Under the pieces are notes generated by a model. It was not told where the DNA came from. It worked only from the letters and a program-made list of their open reading frames with translations, and made no database searches. Of a stretch of DNA of 64,000 bases, positions 1 through 10,706 are shown one piece after another; positions within the stretch are counted from its first letter, which is position 1, and every line of letters begins with the position of its first letter. The stretch lies in NCBI GenBank assembly GCA_038093515.1, contig JBBPSI010000010.1, forward strand, positions 248,001 through 312,000, read 5' to 3'. The DNA comes from Butyriboletus loyo (Eukaryota; Basidiomycota; Agaricomycetes; Boletales; Boletaceae). Position numbers and translations under genes: made by a program.

Positions 1-783
1 GCTATGGTTGCCCGCACTGTTTACCAATATGCCCGTGCTGGTGTAGCTGCCATGCACATCGAGGATCAAGTACAGACCAAGCGTTGTGGCCATTTGATGG
101 GGAAACAAGTCGTTTCGCGGGAAGAGTTCGTTACTCGGATTCGTGCTGCGGTGATTGCTCGTGATTCCATTCCTGGCAATTCCAACTTCGTGAGTGGGGT
201 GCATGAACCTGTCAATCAACGTCTCACCACTTCATTCGTAGGTTATCATTGGGCGCACAGACTCTGCTCAGGGCCTCGGCATGGAAGAAGCTATCATACG
301 TCTAAAGCTTGCGGCTGATGCCGGTGCAGATGTTTGCTTTATCGAGGGTGTCAAGACTTCTGAGCTCCTCACTTCAACGGTGAAAGCTTTGGCTCCAAAA
401 CCTGTTCTCGTCAATGTCATCTCTGGTGGTCTTACGCCCTCTTTTACTTGCAAAGAGGCTGAGGCATTCGGAGCAAAAATCATCAGTGAGTTAGCTGGGC
501 AACGAGAGGTAGATTTGTTGCCTAATGTCATTTCAGTCTTTTCTCTAGTTTCCTGTGTTGCTGCTGTCCACGGTATCCGTGCAGCTATGCAATCGTTAAA
601 GAAAACTGGTACCGATTTCACTTCCGCACAAGGGATGGACCCGAAAGCATTTTTCGAAGTCATGGGTAGGTGTCTGTGCAACAACCTGATCATACTGAGT
701 ATACTCACGATATTATCTTAGGTCTGAGTGACGTCGTCAGCCTCGACGCGCGTGCAGGCGGAAGTTCTTTTGAAGTCGTTTAA
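1..783 (+). CDS. PEP mutase / isocitrate lyase superfamily enzyme (5' end missing)
   Basis: C-terminal part of a (beta/alpha)8-barrel lyase of the isocitrate lyase/phosphoenolpyruvate mutase superfamily, the group holding methylisocitrate lyases, oxaloacetate acetylhydrolases and carboxyphosphonoenolpyruvate mutase-like proteins. The start lies before the window. Exons read as <1-189, 242-485, 537-665 and 722-783, all with GT-AG introns of about 50 bp. The third intron boundary (486-536) would also read through in frame, but its removal restores the family pattern KIIIFSLVSCVAAVHG. Visible marks are the catalytic-loop motif TKRCGHLMGK, the metal-binding strand IIGRTDS, the block AGADVCFIEG and the Gly/Pro turn GGLTPSF. 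The protein ends GGSSFEVV. The exact substrate cannot be told from sequence; a small C-C or P-C bond lyase is expected. Next gene downstream is a 2-hydroxyacid dehydrogenase on the same strand. Confidence 0.85.
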
Positions 784-1505
784 GGTTCTTCGTCATCAAC
801 GTACCTTTTCTTGTTTTTCCTCTCCTCTACTTTGTTTTCCGTGCTTGGAATCCAATCATGCTATGTAACAAGTAGTCATCAGCATCTTGATAGCTATGGT
901 CACTCCTTTACATTTTTTTATATCTTTAATCTTCGGAATGCATAAAAGTTGCACCGGAGTCATTCTGTACGTTGAATAGTCCTTGTACGGAATGTATCGT
1001 GCTCGCTCTCTTCAGGCAGGGTGAATTACAGCGCTCTGCAAATCGATGTAGCGGCCCAGAATTTGGACTCTGCTGGCGCCGCTCTAAATTGAAACCCAGC
1101 GAGGTAGCTTTTCTGCCAGCTTAGGTAGCCAACTGTGGAAGTCGGAGGCAGTAATGCCCAAGATCGAGTGCGTCCAAAAGAATCCAAGTCGTTCATGAGA
1201 TTCTTTCGTGAAAAAAACTTCGATCAAGTAGAAAGGTATAAAGATCGGGGTGCTGTACCGTGCTTGCCCACACCAAATCCAACCTCCGACGGCAACTCCG
1301 CCTGAGGTTGTGGTTGGGTTTGAATATTTGAATACCGACATGTCGGAGTTTCCATCGCGGTCCATCTCCACTGTAGTAAAGGCGCGTCTCGTTCCCAGGA
1401 CGGGATATGCGGGACGGGCGATCCGCTTGCATATAATAGCGAAAGCGAACCGTGGTTATTCGTCCACGTTCAACTCAGTCTCCCGACTCGCAGCTGCTTC
1501 TCGCG
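784..1505. other. Intergenic region upstream of the flavocytochrome b2 gene
   Basis: No gene supported. Open frames on the minus strand at 1084-1432 have no recognisable family features. An AT-rich TATA-like stretch lies near 1430-1438, about 70 bp before the lactate dehydrogenase start codon. The frame upstream of that ATG is open only back to a TAG at 1437-1439 and has no earlier ATG, so no mitochondrial presequence is encoded directly upstream. Confidence 0.4.
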
Positions 1506-3777
1506 ATGGCCCACGGAAAGCCCCTCACAGGCAACGAAGTCGCCTTGCACAATAGCCGCCAAAGTTGCTGGATCATTGTCCATGGTACGTTCGACTGCGC
1601 CGTTTAGGTTTGACTCTGGATACGTTGGTCGAGTTCGCGGTAGTGGCTGACTGTTTCGTGCTCATGTAGGGAATGTGTACGACGTTACTGACTTTTTGGA
1701 TGGTGAGCACTGTTGAGTCGTGTCATGTGCTTTCTTGGTTAACTCGTCCCAGACCACCCTGGTATGTTTGAATGCATGGGTTTCCTTGATCCCGTTAACA
1801 AGCCGAACAGGCGGGAGTAGAATTATCCTTAAGTACGCAGGCAAAGATGCGACGTACGTTCTACGGTGCACCGGGTACCTAGTGGAGGGTTGATCACATT
1901 AACAGGAAGGAATACGAGCCCATCCATCCACCAGACGCCATTACAACCAACCTAAAACCGGAGAAACAGTCAGCAGACACAGTGCCTGTTTAACGTTCGT
2001 GTCCGCTCATATATAATAGCCTTGGGCCTGTCGACCTTGCAACCGTGAAGAGGGTCAAGGAAGTGATCACTGACGAAGAGCGTGCGAGGCAAGCTCGCGT
2101 CGCGGCTCGTCCATCCCTTTCCGAGATTATTAGCCTTCATGACTTCGAGGTTTGTAATCTAAAGCCTCGAATAGACGTTTTCCATCCTCACTCCTTCAAG
2201 GCTATTGCTAGGATGGTCATGCCAGAGAAAGCGTGGGCGTATTATTCTTCTGCCGCCGATGATGAAATTACCAACCGCGAAAACCACTCTGCTTTTCACC
2301 GGTAAGTCAGCATGTATGGTCAGTGCAATTTTCTTCTGATGCCTTATATAGGCTGTGGTTCCGTCCTCGCATTCTTCGAGACGTCACCAAAGTTGACTGG
2401 TCGACAACAATTTTGGGACATAGGACAAGCATGCCTCTGTACATCGTACGAAATGGCCTTTGGTCGAAACTCAGTGTCGTTGACTTGTCACATTAGACTG
2501 CCACCGCCCTGGGAAAACTTGGTCACCCCGACGGTGAACTTAACTTGACCCGAGCTGCTGCGAAACATGGCGTTATACAGATGGTAAGATCACGTGCTGG
2601 TAATATCTCCATGTGTGCCTCAGTTGATTGTACAGATCCCCACTCTTGCATCATGTTCATTTGACGAGATCGTGGATGCCGCCGCTCCTGGCCAAATCCA
2701 GTTCTTCCAGCTGTACGTCAACAAGGACCGCGAAATCACTAAGCGAATCGTCCAGCACGCCGAGAAGCGCGGAATCAAGGGTTTGTTTATCACCGTTGAT
2801 GGCCCACAGCTTGGTCGCCGTGAGAAGGATATGCGGCAGAAGTTCGAGGCCGAGGATCCCTCAGAAGTGAAACAAGCTGGACAGGGCGATGTCGACCGCT
2901 CGCAAGGTGCTGCGAGAGCCATAAGCGTAAGTGTTGCGTAATTTCAGAGGGGGGACACGTCACTTCATATCGTGTGCGTATAGTCCTTCATTGACCCAGG
3001 TTTGAATTGGTCGGACATGAAATTCTTCAAGAGCATAACCAACAGTACGATCCGAGAACCTGGTTCGGCGTGAACGACATTGATCTCTTGTGCTCTAGTG
3101 CCATTGATCCTGAAGGGTGTACAATGCTGGGAAGATGCTCTTGAAGCCTACGATTCAGGGTTGGCTGGAGTTGTTCTTTCCAACCACGGTGGTCGTCAAT
3201 TGGAATTTTCCCGTTCCGGAATTGAAGTCCTTGTTGAAGTCGTGGACAAACTAAAAGAAAAGCGCAGGCTGAACTTCCCTAACGAGAAATTCCAATTGTT
3301 CATTGATGGAGGCGTCCGTCGCGCAACTGACGTTATCAAGGCCGTGGCCCTCGGAGCCACAGCAGGTATGATGGCAGTTTCTAATCGCGTATTCCTTGCT
3401 TACAAAATGACAGTTGGCGTGGGTCGTCCGTTTCTCTATGCATTCTCGTCGTACGGACAAGAGGGAGTGGAAAGTGCCTTGCAAATCTTGCATGTATGGC
3501 CGCTACCCACGTTTTCTTGTTTTCGTTACTCACCGGTTCTCTAGGACGAATTTGAGATGAACATGCGACTACTGGGTGCGCGTAATCTCAAAGAAATTGT
3601 ACCCGAGATGGTCGACGCTTCGAATATCCACCTGCACGCTTCTCCTGTGCCGAGTGATACTCTTTTTGACACCAATTGTGCGTGTTGGTTCCCACCCCCA
3701 CAGATCATTCCTGATCAATCCCTATAGACGAACGACTCCGAGGTGCACAAATCAAGGAGATAAAGAGCAAACTTTAG
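1506..3777 (+). CDS. Flavocytochrome b2-type L-lactate (2-hydroxyacid) dehydrogenase with C-terminal SKL
   Basis: Fifteen exons (1506-1584, 1670-1702, 1753-1761, 1811-1853, 1906-1968, 2020-2149, 2201-2301, 2352-2445, 2497-2583, 2636-2926, 2984-3044, 3099-3365, 3414-3493, 3545-3677, 3728-3777) give 506 residues with every phase consistent. An N-terminal cytochrome b5 domain (about residues 1-85) carries both heme-ligand histidines, in DDHPGG and EPIHPP. It is followed by an FMN-dependent alpha-hydroxyacid dehydrogenase barrel. Visible active-site blocks are AYYSSAADDE, the Lys in LILKGVQ, the catalytic His and substrate-binding Arg in SNHGGRQLEF, and IDGGVRRATDV. The reaction oxidises L-lactate or a related 2-hydroxyacid, passing electrons from FMN to heme. 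No mitochondrial presequence is seen, and the last three residues are Ser-Lys-Leu, a canonical peroxisomal PTS1. The third exon is only 9 nt long. Confidence 0.93.
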
Positions 3778-4588
3778 TTACCCTCGTGCGAACCTGTTGA
3801 TGATCAATAGATTTACTACTACATCGGCTTGTATACCGTCTCATTTCCTTAGGCCGGTGTCCTCTGAGTTATCTTGCGTGTGGGAAGCACTTGAGCTATT
3901 GGCTACTTTGACCCGGATGGCGTTAAGATTTCGGAGCCTGGGTTTCAAATCGCCGGTTGATAGATGATGTATGAAGACCCCATTATGAGGGTTAGATCAA
4001 AATCTGACACCATTGATGTCCCTCACATTCTTGGAGCTCCTTAAAAGTTGAAGCTTGAAAGGCTGTACCAGGGTCTTTGTAGGTTTGGTAAACGCCGATA
4101 GGGGTGTTCCTTAATATCCCCGAGCTTTGGAATAATCGGTATCGCTCATCACCTCAAAGAGAGGTTTTGGTAAACACGGCAGGTATCGTACGTCGGTTCA
4201 TGTTCGCTACATTGCAATCAGCAATAAGGATAGATTGGCAGGGAAGCTATGATGACTGTGCAGGGATCTTTTTCTAGCCACCGTGGGGCCCGATGACTCT
4301 GGTCTTCAGGGTGAGAAGATGTAAAAAATGATTTCAAGCAAGATCCGGTAGCAAGTGTCAGCAAACAATGCGAAGCTCTACATTTTCAGAGAAAGCTTTT
4401 GGTATGAATCATTACGGCCTAACCGGTTCGCCGAAACTGGACCGCATGAACGGTTAGTCGTGTTTCATTTGGGTAACACGGGCACAGAGACGCTGTGCAT
4501 TCGTTCGATCCGTCACAGAAGTTCCTCGTGTACGTTGAAGTAACTGGTGTGATCATCAGCTCACCGCAACAATCAAACAACATACGCC
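3778..4588. other. Intergenic region, nothing recognised
   Basis: Terminal region between the plus-strand flavocytochrome b2 gene and the convergent minus-strand TMEM70-like gene. No coding frame, repeat or RNA gene could be supported. Confidence 0.4.
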
Positions 4589-5410
4589 TTACCGTAATAC
4601 CTTGCCCGTACCCCGGCAACTTCCAGCACCTCCGTCGGCCCATTTCACAATCCAACGGCCGATGACCTCACCCTTATCGTTCAGCGTCTCTGCAACTGTC
4701 TCCTCCTCTCCTGGGGCACCAGCTTTTCCTGCCGTAACGATGTCCTCGTCGGGGGGAGGTAGTTGCATCGCCAGAGGAAGTTCCCATTTCGCAAATGGAC
4801 GGCTCGTCTCCACCAAGAAATCAGAATCATAGACCCGAGTAGTGAGCTTCTTCAGTGTCAGCGTAAGAGTCGTCATTTCGACCCCTTCAGTGCCTTCATT
4901 CTCAGCCGGGGTGAGGCGACGGAGGTCAACTACGTATGGTGCACCACACCAGCTGACGAGCGCCGTAGAGATGCTGCTGGTCGATATGGCAGTGGCCGTC
5001 AAAAAGATGCGTGCCGATACAGGAAGAGATGATTCAACGATGAAGAGGAATGGCGCCATGGTGAATGTGAGACCGAGCGAGGCTAGCGAGAACATTTTGA
5101 GACGGCGAAAAGTCTGTGTCAAGGGTCCATGATAGGGTACGGGTTGGCTGTCCTCTCGAGGGTCTAATGTGCTGGCCTGTGTACCGGTGCTCTGGGATGC
5201 TCTGGTGGATTGGGAAAGTTGTCGAGAGGATGACCGACCCGCGAATCGTACAGTGTCGCCGGGGGCGGTCAAAGGCCGTTGTGCCGCATAACCACAGCGC
5301 GCCCAACCAGAGTAATGTCTATGTTGGGCAGTAACGGTGCCAAGGACGAACTTGCGCAGAATTGATCTTTGACATAGACTTTGGCCAAGTGTCAGTGTTG
5401 TACGCGACAT
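4589..5410 (-). CDS. TMEM70-like mitochondrial inner-membrane protein
   Basis: Single uninterrupted frame of 273 residues. The first 80 or so residues are rich in Arg, Ser, Thr and Gln and poor in acidic residues, as in mitochondrial presequences. Two adjacent hydrophobic segments follow at about residues 107-128 and 133-155, separated by a short turn. The conserved block GPLTQTFRRLKMFSLASLGL lies directly before the first helix, with VSWCGAPYVVDLRRL after the second. This two-helix hairpin followed by a soluble matrix tail is the architecture of the TMEM70/TMEM186 group, which in animals assists assembly of ATP synthase and complex I. The family call rests on topology and motif feel, so it is moderate. 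Its start lies 87 bp from the oppositely oriented dynactin gene. Confidence 0.55.
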   Translation of the reverse strand: MSRTTLTLGQSLCQRSILRKFVLGTVTAQHRHYSGWARCGYAAQRPLTAPGDTVRFAGRSSSRQLSQSTRASQSTGTQASTLDPREDSQPVPYHGPLTQTFRRLKMFSLASLGLTFTMAPFLFIVESSLPVSARIFLTATAISTSSISTALVSWCGAPYVVDLRRLTPAENEGTEGVEMTTLTLTLKKLTTRVYDSDFLVETSRPFAKWELPLAMQLPPPDEDIVTAGKAGAPGEEETVAETLNDKGEVIGRWIVKWADGGAGSCRGTGKVLR

Positions 5411-5497
5411 CGGAGGCTGAGGTGGTTGATGGGCTCGGTCTCCCGCGGGCTTTTTTTGTACTGTAACATCATTGGCGGACGCGTCTTCAAGCTGGCC
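5411..5497. promoter_or_regulatory. Short divergent promoter region
   Basis: Only 87 bp separate the start codons of the minus-strand TMEM70-like gene and the plus-strand dynactin subunit gene. Both must therefore use one compact bidirectional control region or overlapping 5' UTRs. No specific factor site was identified. Confidence 0.4.
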
Positions 5498-6281
5498 ATG
5501 GATGCACCTGTCTACTACTCAAAAGCCGAATTCATCGAAACGGTATGAACAAGTCCTATTTTACTGGGAGATATCATCTGGACGCGTTGAAAGGATACAG
5601 GTAACAAGGTTTCTCGACGAGCCACTATCGCAGGACCACAAAACATTATCCTTGGTGGCAAGACGATCATATCGAGCGGTGCAATTATCCGAGGGGACCT
5701 CAGAAGAACCGGGCCAGGTCATGCAGTAGTCATATCCCTAGGAAGATACTGTCTGGTTGGGGATGGCTGCATCATGAGGTTTGCTGACATTCCGTTCCAT
5801 CGGATACCCATCACACACAATGTTTCCTCTCCGACAGGCCACCATACAAAACGTACCGCGGAAATTTCAATTATTATCCAATGAAGATCGGAGACCACGT
5901 TCATATTGGTGCCAACTCCGTCATTGAAGCAGCAACCATCGGCAACCACGTCGTCGTTGGAAAGAATTGTATCATCGTAAGCTTGCAGATTTGTTGGTCA
6001 CCTGTTTCATTCTCAACGCCACCACGCAGGGAAAGTTCACTATAATCAAAGATTGTGCTCAGGTTGCAGACAACACCGTCATCCCACCCAACACTGTAAT
6101 ACCCGCCTTGGCATTGTTCGCGGGATCACCAGGTTCGCATCAATTTCTGGCTCGTCCCCGGCTATGACGACTGAGGACACATTCAGGTCGGTTTGTCCAA
6201 GACCTTCCAGAATCCACGCATGAGATGGCGGAAGCACAAACTAAGCAATACTACACCCGGTTTCAACCTTTGGACCGATGA
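5498..6281 (+). CDS. Dynactin subunit 5 (p25), left-handed beta-helix protein
   Basis: Exons 5498-5542, 5594-5778, 5838-5976, 6030-6132 and 6187-6281 join to 188 residues, the usual p25 length. The N-terminus (YYSKAEFIETDTGNKVSR) and the C-terminus (GRFVQDLPE through TKQYYTRFQPL) both match dynactin p25. The middle is a series of hexapeptide turns typical of gamma-carbonic-anhydrase-like left-handed beta helices, such as IRGDLR, IGDHVHIGANSVI and VGKNCIIG. In dynactin, p25 sits with p27 at the pointed end of the Arp1 filament and, in filamentous fungi, links dynein to early endosomes. The first acceptor was set at 5593 rather than 5600 because only that keeps the conserved GNKVSR frame. Confidence 0.95.
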
Positions 6282-6389
6282 ACGGTTGTTCGGGTATGTT
6301 TTTGTTCCTGCCGCTCTCACTGTATATTATGGTTTCCTCTGTTACATTAATCGATAATCAGTTTATACCCCAAACGTTTGAGCAACGCA

Positions 6390-7450
6390 CGCAGCACTCT
6401 TGGCGAAGAGTGAACCGATCTCGTCTACAACTTCGCACAATACGATCACGTATTCGCCCGCCCGCGACGGATGATTCGACGGTTGTTCAACATCAATTCC
6501 CTAACTCGACTGATCTAAGTTGGTCTCTCTAATCGCAGTGATCTCGAACTGGATAGTCTTGCCTATCACCCTGTGCCACACTGCTCGCCATGGGTCAAGC
6601 CTGCTCTGTTATGTGACTGCATCGACAACATGCACGATCTTTGGTTAGTCTCATTCCCGATGCTCTAGGGCACGACTTGGGAGTCTTTTTTTAAGATCTT
6701 TCAATTTCAATGTGCTTCTATCCTTTTTGAACTGCCCTCTAGAGTATCGTCCTGGGAAACAGGAGCCGCCGGATACCTCGCAGATGCCGAAAGGGAAGTA
6801 GAAGAGATGATTCTGACATGCCAAGCTCGACGAAGGATCGATGGCGAGTTCCGTCAATGCCTCGGTTTACACCTGGAATCTCGATCAAGTATGATCCACT
6901 GGGCCCACGGTGGCGTCGGTTGTTCGAGACTCAGACTCACAGACGTAAGTACCACCATGTCCGTCTGATAGCCGCGGACAGCTGATAACCGGCCCTTCAC
7001 CAGATTTGCGCAGAATAGACTAAATCATGTTACTTCAAGTCCTACCTACGGACGTTTTCATCCACACACCGGTCTTCCACTGGCAGAGACGTTCCCCCCA
7101 ACCTGATAACGAGACGAACGGTCGGACTCGGTGGACAAGTATGCAGTGAAACATCTCCTGAATGGGTCAAAGACCGGACATCGATACCACGGTTCACCTG
7201 TACCAATGTAGAAGAGCAACGGCAAACAGCCCCAAGCTTTCAACACCATTCTGCATTGAAAAATTGGACTCGCACATTGGGGGAATTGGAATTTGAAGCT
7301 GCTTCAAAGTTCATCGATGTACGCTACTCCGGATCCCCGAATTCAAGCTATTGGTGCAACTACGATTCGCTCGCTTCTCGTACGGTGAAGAGGTTTTCCA
7401 GTAAACGTGCGGCGCGACTGTCCACTATAGACGGCGACTGCTCTGTATGA
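6390..7450 (+). pseudogene. Coding-like remnants of an unidentified gene
   Basis: Several plus-strand segments look like exons but do not join into an intact gene. One lies at about 6430-6527 (reading FAQYDHVFARPRRMIRRLFN, ending LTRLI then a stop). A second at 6540-6641 follows a good acceptor and ends at a good donor. A third at about 6750-6944 contains YLADAEREVEEMIL and ends at a GTAAGT donor. A fourth open stretch lies at 7217-7450. The frames between them carry stops that no splice pair clearly removes. I do not recognise the family; a decayed gene is the simplest reading, but an intact gene with introns I misjudged is possible. Confidence 0.25.
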
Positions 7451-7719
7451 GAGTTCCTTGCGAGTGGGCACCTTCCATGCAGTAACAGTCAGTAGGCATC
7501 ATGCTCGAATCAATTGCCGTTTGACTTCGCAGCTTGGAATATGGGCGAGGTCAGGCGGGATTTGGGAGCATTCGAGATGTTCATAGATTACTGAGTGTAA
7601 TACATAATACATGATTTGAATCCGTGTACATACTAAGATATCGATAATGTACTCCAACGTCAATATAAAGCATAAGATAGCATATATATGTCCATACGAT
7701 CAACGTCCTGCGCGCACTG

Positions 7720-9288
7720 TCGCACTGCCTGGAATCATGATCCCAACTCTTTCTGGCCGGGTAACCCCGTAGTCATTCAGACAGAAACAACGCTTCCTTG
7801 GTGTTGAAGGTTTCGACTGAGCGAACAGCGCTTGCAACGATATCATACATGATGAGAAGTCAGGTTTATGTCGTGTCTTCGATTGTATGTCTCTCAAGGT
7901 CGTCTGAGCCTACAAGTCCAAGTGATCACAATGTCGAACCTAGGAGCACAAACAAACACTTACGAGTTGTTCAGTGATCCAGTCGAGATAAGCCGTCAAC
8001 CGGTGAACGTTGTCAAGCGTTATTTCCAGTCCGGTCACAAACGCGTGCATCCCATCCTCGATGGGGGTGGCAGGATGACGAAAACCATTTTTCCACCACC
8101 AGATGTTTAACCTTCCCTCGGTACTTCTAGGAGTGTGATGCCCCAAACCCAACGGCAACAGCTGTTGATGAAGGGAACGGAGTCGTTGCAACAGTCTTCT
8201 GGCGCGTGGGCGTACAGCAGAGTATTCCAAGAGGAGGTTTGAGGTAGTACGCCAATATATGGCATGTAGATGTGCATAGTGATGTTCCCCATGTGTCGAG
8301 GAACCATGCGAAACCATAGGTTCAGAGATGAGGTCACCCAACTCGTCCAGAGCAAGAGTCAACTAGGACGAGTGTCAACAAATGTGGGTCCTCCAATCAA
8401 CGGAATGGGCGTACGCTTCTACCAACGAAACTGCCAGACGTAAAGTCGAGGAGAGCAGGGTCGAGATATTCTGTCAAATTTGCCAATACATCGACTCCTT
8501 GGACGAGATGAGGTTGCTCGGCAAGATCGTGTGGAACTACGACCCTTGGAATACTGGAGCTGTGGCGTTATTGCTGTGGGCTGCCATGGAACGACCAAAC
8601 AACTTACGTTGCTCGGTGTGCCTCGAAGAAAGTACGAAGGGGTAAACCGAGGCTGATGCTTAATGATGACAGAGCCCTTGCGTGTTGAATTTGTTCAGAA
8701 AGAAACTGTAAAACGGCAACATGCTGATCTCTTGGTTTGTGACATAGTGAAGGGTTCACGTGGCAACGCAGAGCTCTCGTGGGGGATGGAAAGGGAAATC
8801 GTGGTATTGATACCGAGGGACTCCGTTGTCGAGGTAGTCCAGATGCATACGAGGACTGGATGTTCGAGAATGTCGTTCAGCTGCCCCATCCAGTTCCATA
8901 GATGGATAATTACCCATTCAAGGAGTCCCCAGATCAAGAAACAGAATGTGATAATCCCCGCGAGGGATTTTGCAAGATCGTAAGCCGAATAGACCAGATT
9001 TTCGAAGATGAAGCTGAACGGGTGAGCGCTACGGCCAAACAGCCCTTGTTTGGTGACTTCGCGCTTCCGGCGGTAAAGACGAGACCGAGATTGATGTCGT
9101 GCAGGCGGACTCATAGAAGAGATCCGGTGCTGAAGGATAGCAGTGTCAAGAGCCTGTGCGATAGTTGTAGAGCAGTGGAAAATATCGGTGGGCGGCGTAG
9201 ACAATGTGGGGCTGCTTTCTGGCGAGGTTGAAGGCATCGCAAGTGGTCCACGGTGAGGCGTTAATCGGATAGGAGTTCGTGAAGTCAT
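7720..9288 (-). CDS. Hypothetical single-pass membrane protein (exons approximate)
   Basis: Minus-strand coding segments. The upstream one (9288 down to about 8700) is Ser/Thr/Pro-rich and then basic (RRKREVTKQ). It continues with a hydrophobic membrane span flanked by aromatic residues (SLAGIITFCFLIWGLLEWVI and following). The downstream segment (about 8360 to 7975, after an acceptor CCTAG) is amphipathic and mostly helical, with the pattern RARRLLQRLRSLHQQLLPLG, and ends at a GTAAGT donor. A last short exon may follow after the acceptor near 7910. The segment between (8690-8370) was not resolved. The family is not recognised. Agaricomycetes carry many single-TM proteins with a helical coiled tail, and this could be one; no function can be assigned. 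Confidence 0.35.
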
Positions 9289-9859
9289 GCCAGTGACTCG
9301 ATATTAGGGAGCTTGGTCCAGCAAGATCAGCATAAAACCTAGCATAAAACCTCGGGACTAAACCAGCCAGTCCTTTTGTGAGGATCGTCCTTGTCACAGC
9401 ACGTCGGTAGTGACCTGGACGCGTATTTATGATTCCCCATCGACCTCAACCGCATATATACTTGACAAAAAGAAAGCCCGGCAAATCAAGTTGCGCTTCG
9501 CCCGCATGCGAAGATGGTGCGAAGTACGTGAACACGGAAACGCAAAGTGCCTTGGTTGTCGTGCTTATTGTGAAACCATGGAGATGGGCAACGCACACTG
9601 CGACGAACTCTGGAACAGTCGTCGTGGTTTGAGCAAGACAATAACGCGAAACGTTCATTACGGCGTCCCATATAAGTCAAATAAACCCCTGAACAATTCC
9701 ACCAACCACGAATGGGAACGAAGACATGCAATGCAGACTGGAAGTAACACCCAGAATCAAACCACACAATAAACCCTGAATCGAAGAGGGGATACCCTCA
9801 TTGACAATGAGGTAGCGAATGACATGTTAGAGCAGTTTACGATATCCTGCTGGAAATAT

Positions 9860-10641
9860 CTCGCTAAAGAAATCTACGTTGAAGTGCAGTCGCGGTGGTC
9901 GACGAAGGATATGGTTCCCCGGTTGAAGTTTGCCCCTCCCCCCAGACGTCCCAGGTGTGGCCAGCAGACATTACAAGTCTGGTAGGCTGGATCCTATCAT
10001 GACGTGTGAGAGAAAGCTTCATATTAGGTTGGCTGACAAGCCAAGACCGGAGTCCCAGCCAGATCATAAACAGCCTACGAGTCAGTAGGAAGACTACACC
10101 CGAAGCTGGGGTCGATCGCCCTCCGTTTTCCACCCAGGCCAATCATGGTCCACCGCTCCAATCAGATCACAATACAGGAGTCTCAGCTCTAGATGAACCT
10201 CGGAAAGGGTAGGTGTGGTCTGTTGCATAAACACTTCCACGTGTCGCACCACCATCCGTTCTGAAGCGACTTCCAGGACGTTCATCAGGTTCGTCAAGCG
10301 TGTCATGGCGTCGAGTGCATGCTCCTCGCCTGGATCCCGTGCGAATGCGTGCGAGCCCATGATGTACAAGTAAGTTAGCGACGTGCAGACGGCGTTCCAA
10401 TTGAGCCATGCTAAGGGTACCCCAGGTTTCGAATATCAGCCCAAAGCGCATCCACGTGAAACGGCTTATAGGTCATGTACGTTTTCGGCGACACGTACTT
10501 GGAAAGCTTTACAAACTGTGAGCGACACAAGTCACCCTGTTGCAAGCGCAACTTGGCTAGGAGGAATGATTTAGATAAGAGTCCCCAAGTAGCCTGACGA
10601 GAAGTATTTGATGTCAAGACCACGACCAGGGCGCAAAACAA
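9860..10641 (-). CDS. Hypothetical helical protein segments, possibly 5' part of the preceding locus
   Basis: Minus-strand open segments with protein-like composition. One at about 10641-10450 contains LRLQQGDLCRSQFVKLSKYV and then FHVDALWADIRNLG. Another at about 10369-10100 contains LDAMTRLTNLMNVLEVASERM and HLELRLLYCDLIGAV, both amphipathic helices. They lie upstream, on the same strand, of the membrane-protein segments at 7.7-9.3 kb and may be the first exons of one long gene. The connection through 9290-9860 could not be shown. No family recognised. Confidence 0.25.
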
Positions 10642-10706
10642 GTACTATAATAATGTACCAACTTTTTGTGGCTCCTGTGTTGGCATGCAGGCGAAACAAC
10701 AATATA

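Noticed and set aside
1084..1432. Minus-strand gene upstream of flavocytochrome b2
   Set aside because: Two overlapping open frames without family features or splice signals, lying in what is best read as a promoter region.
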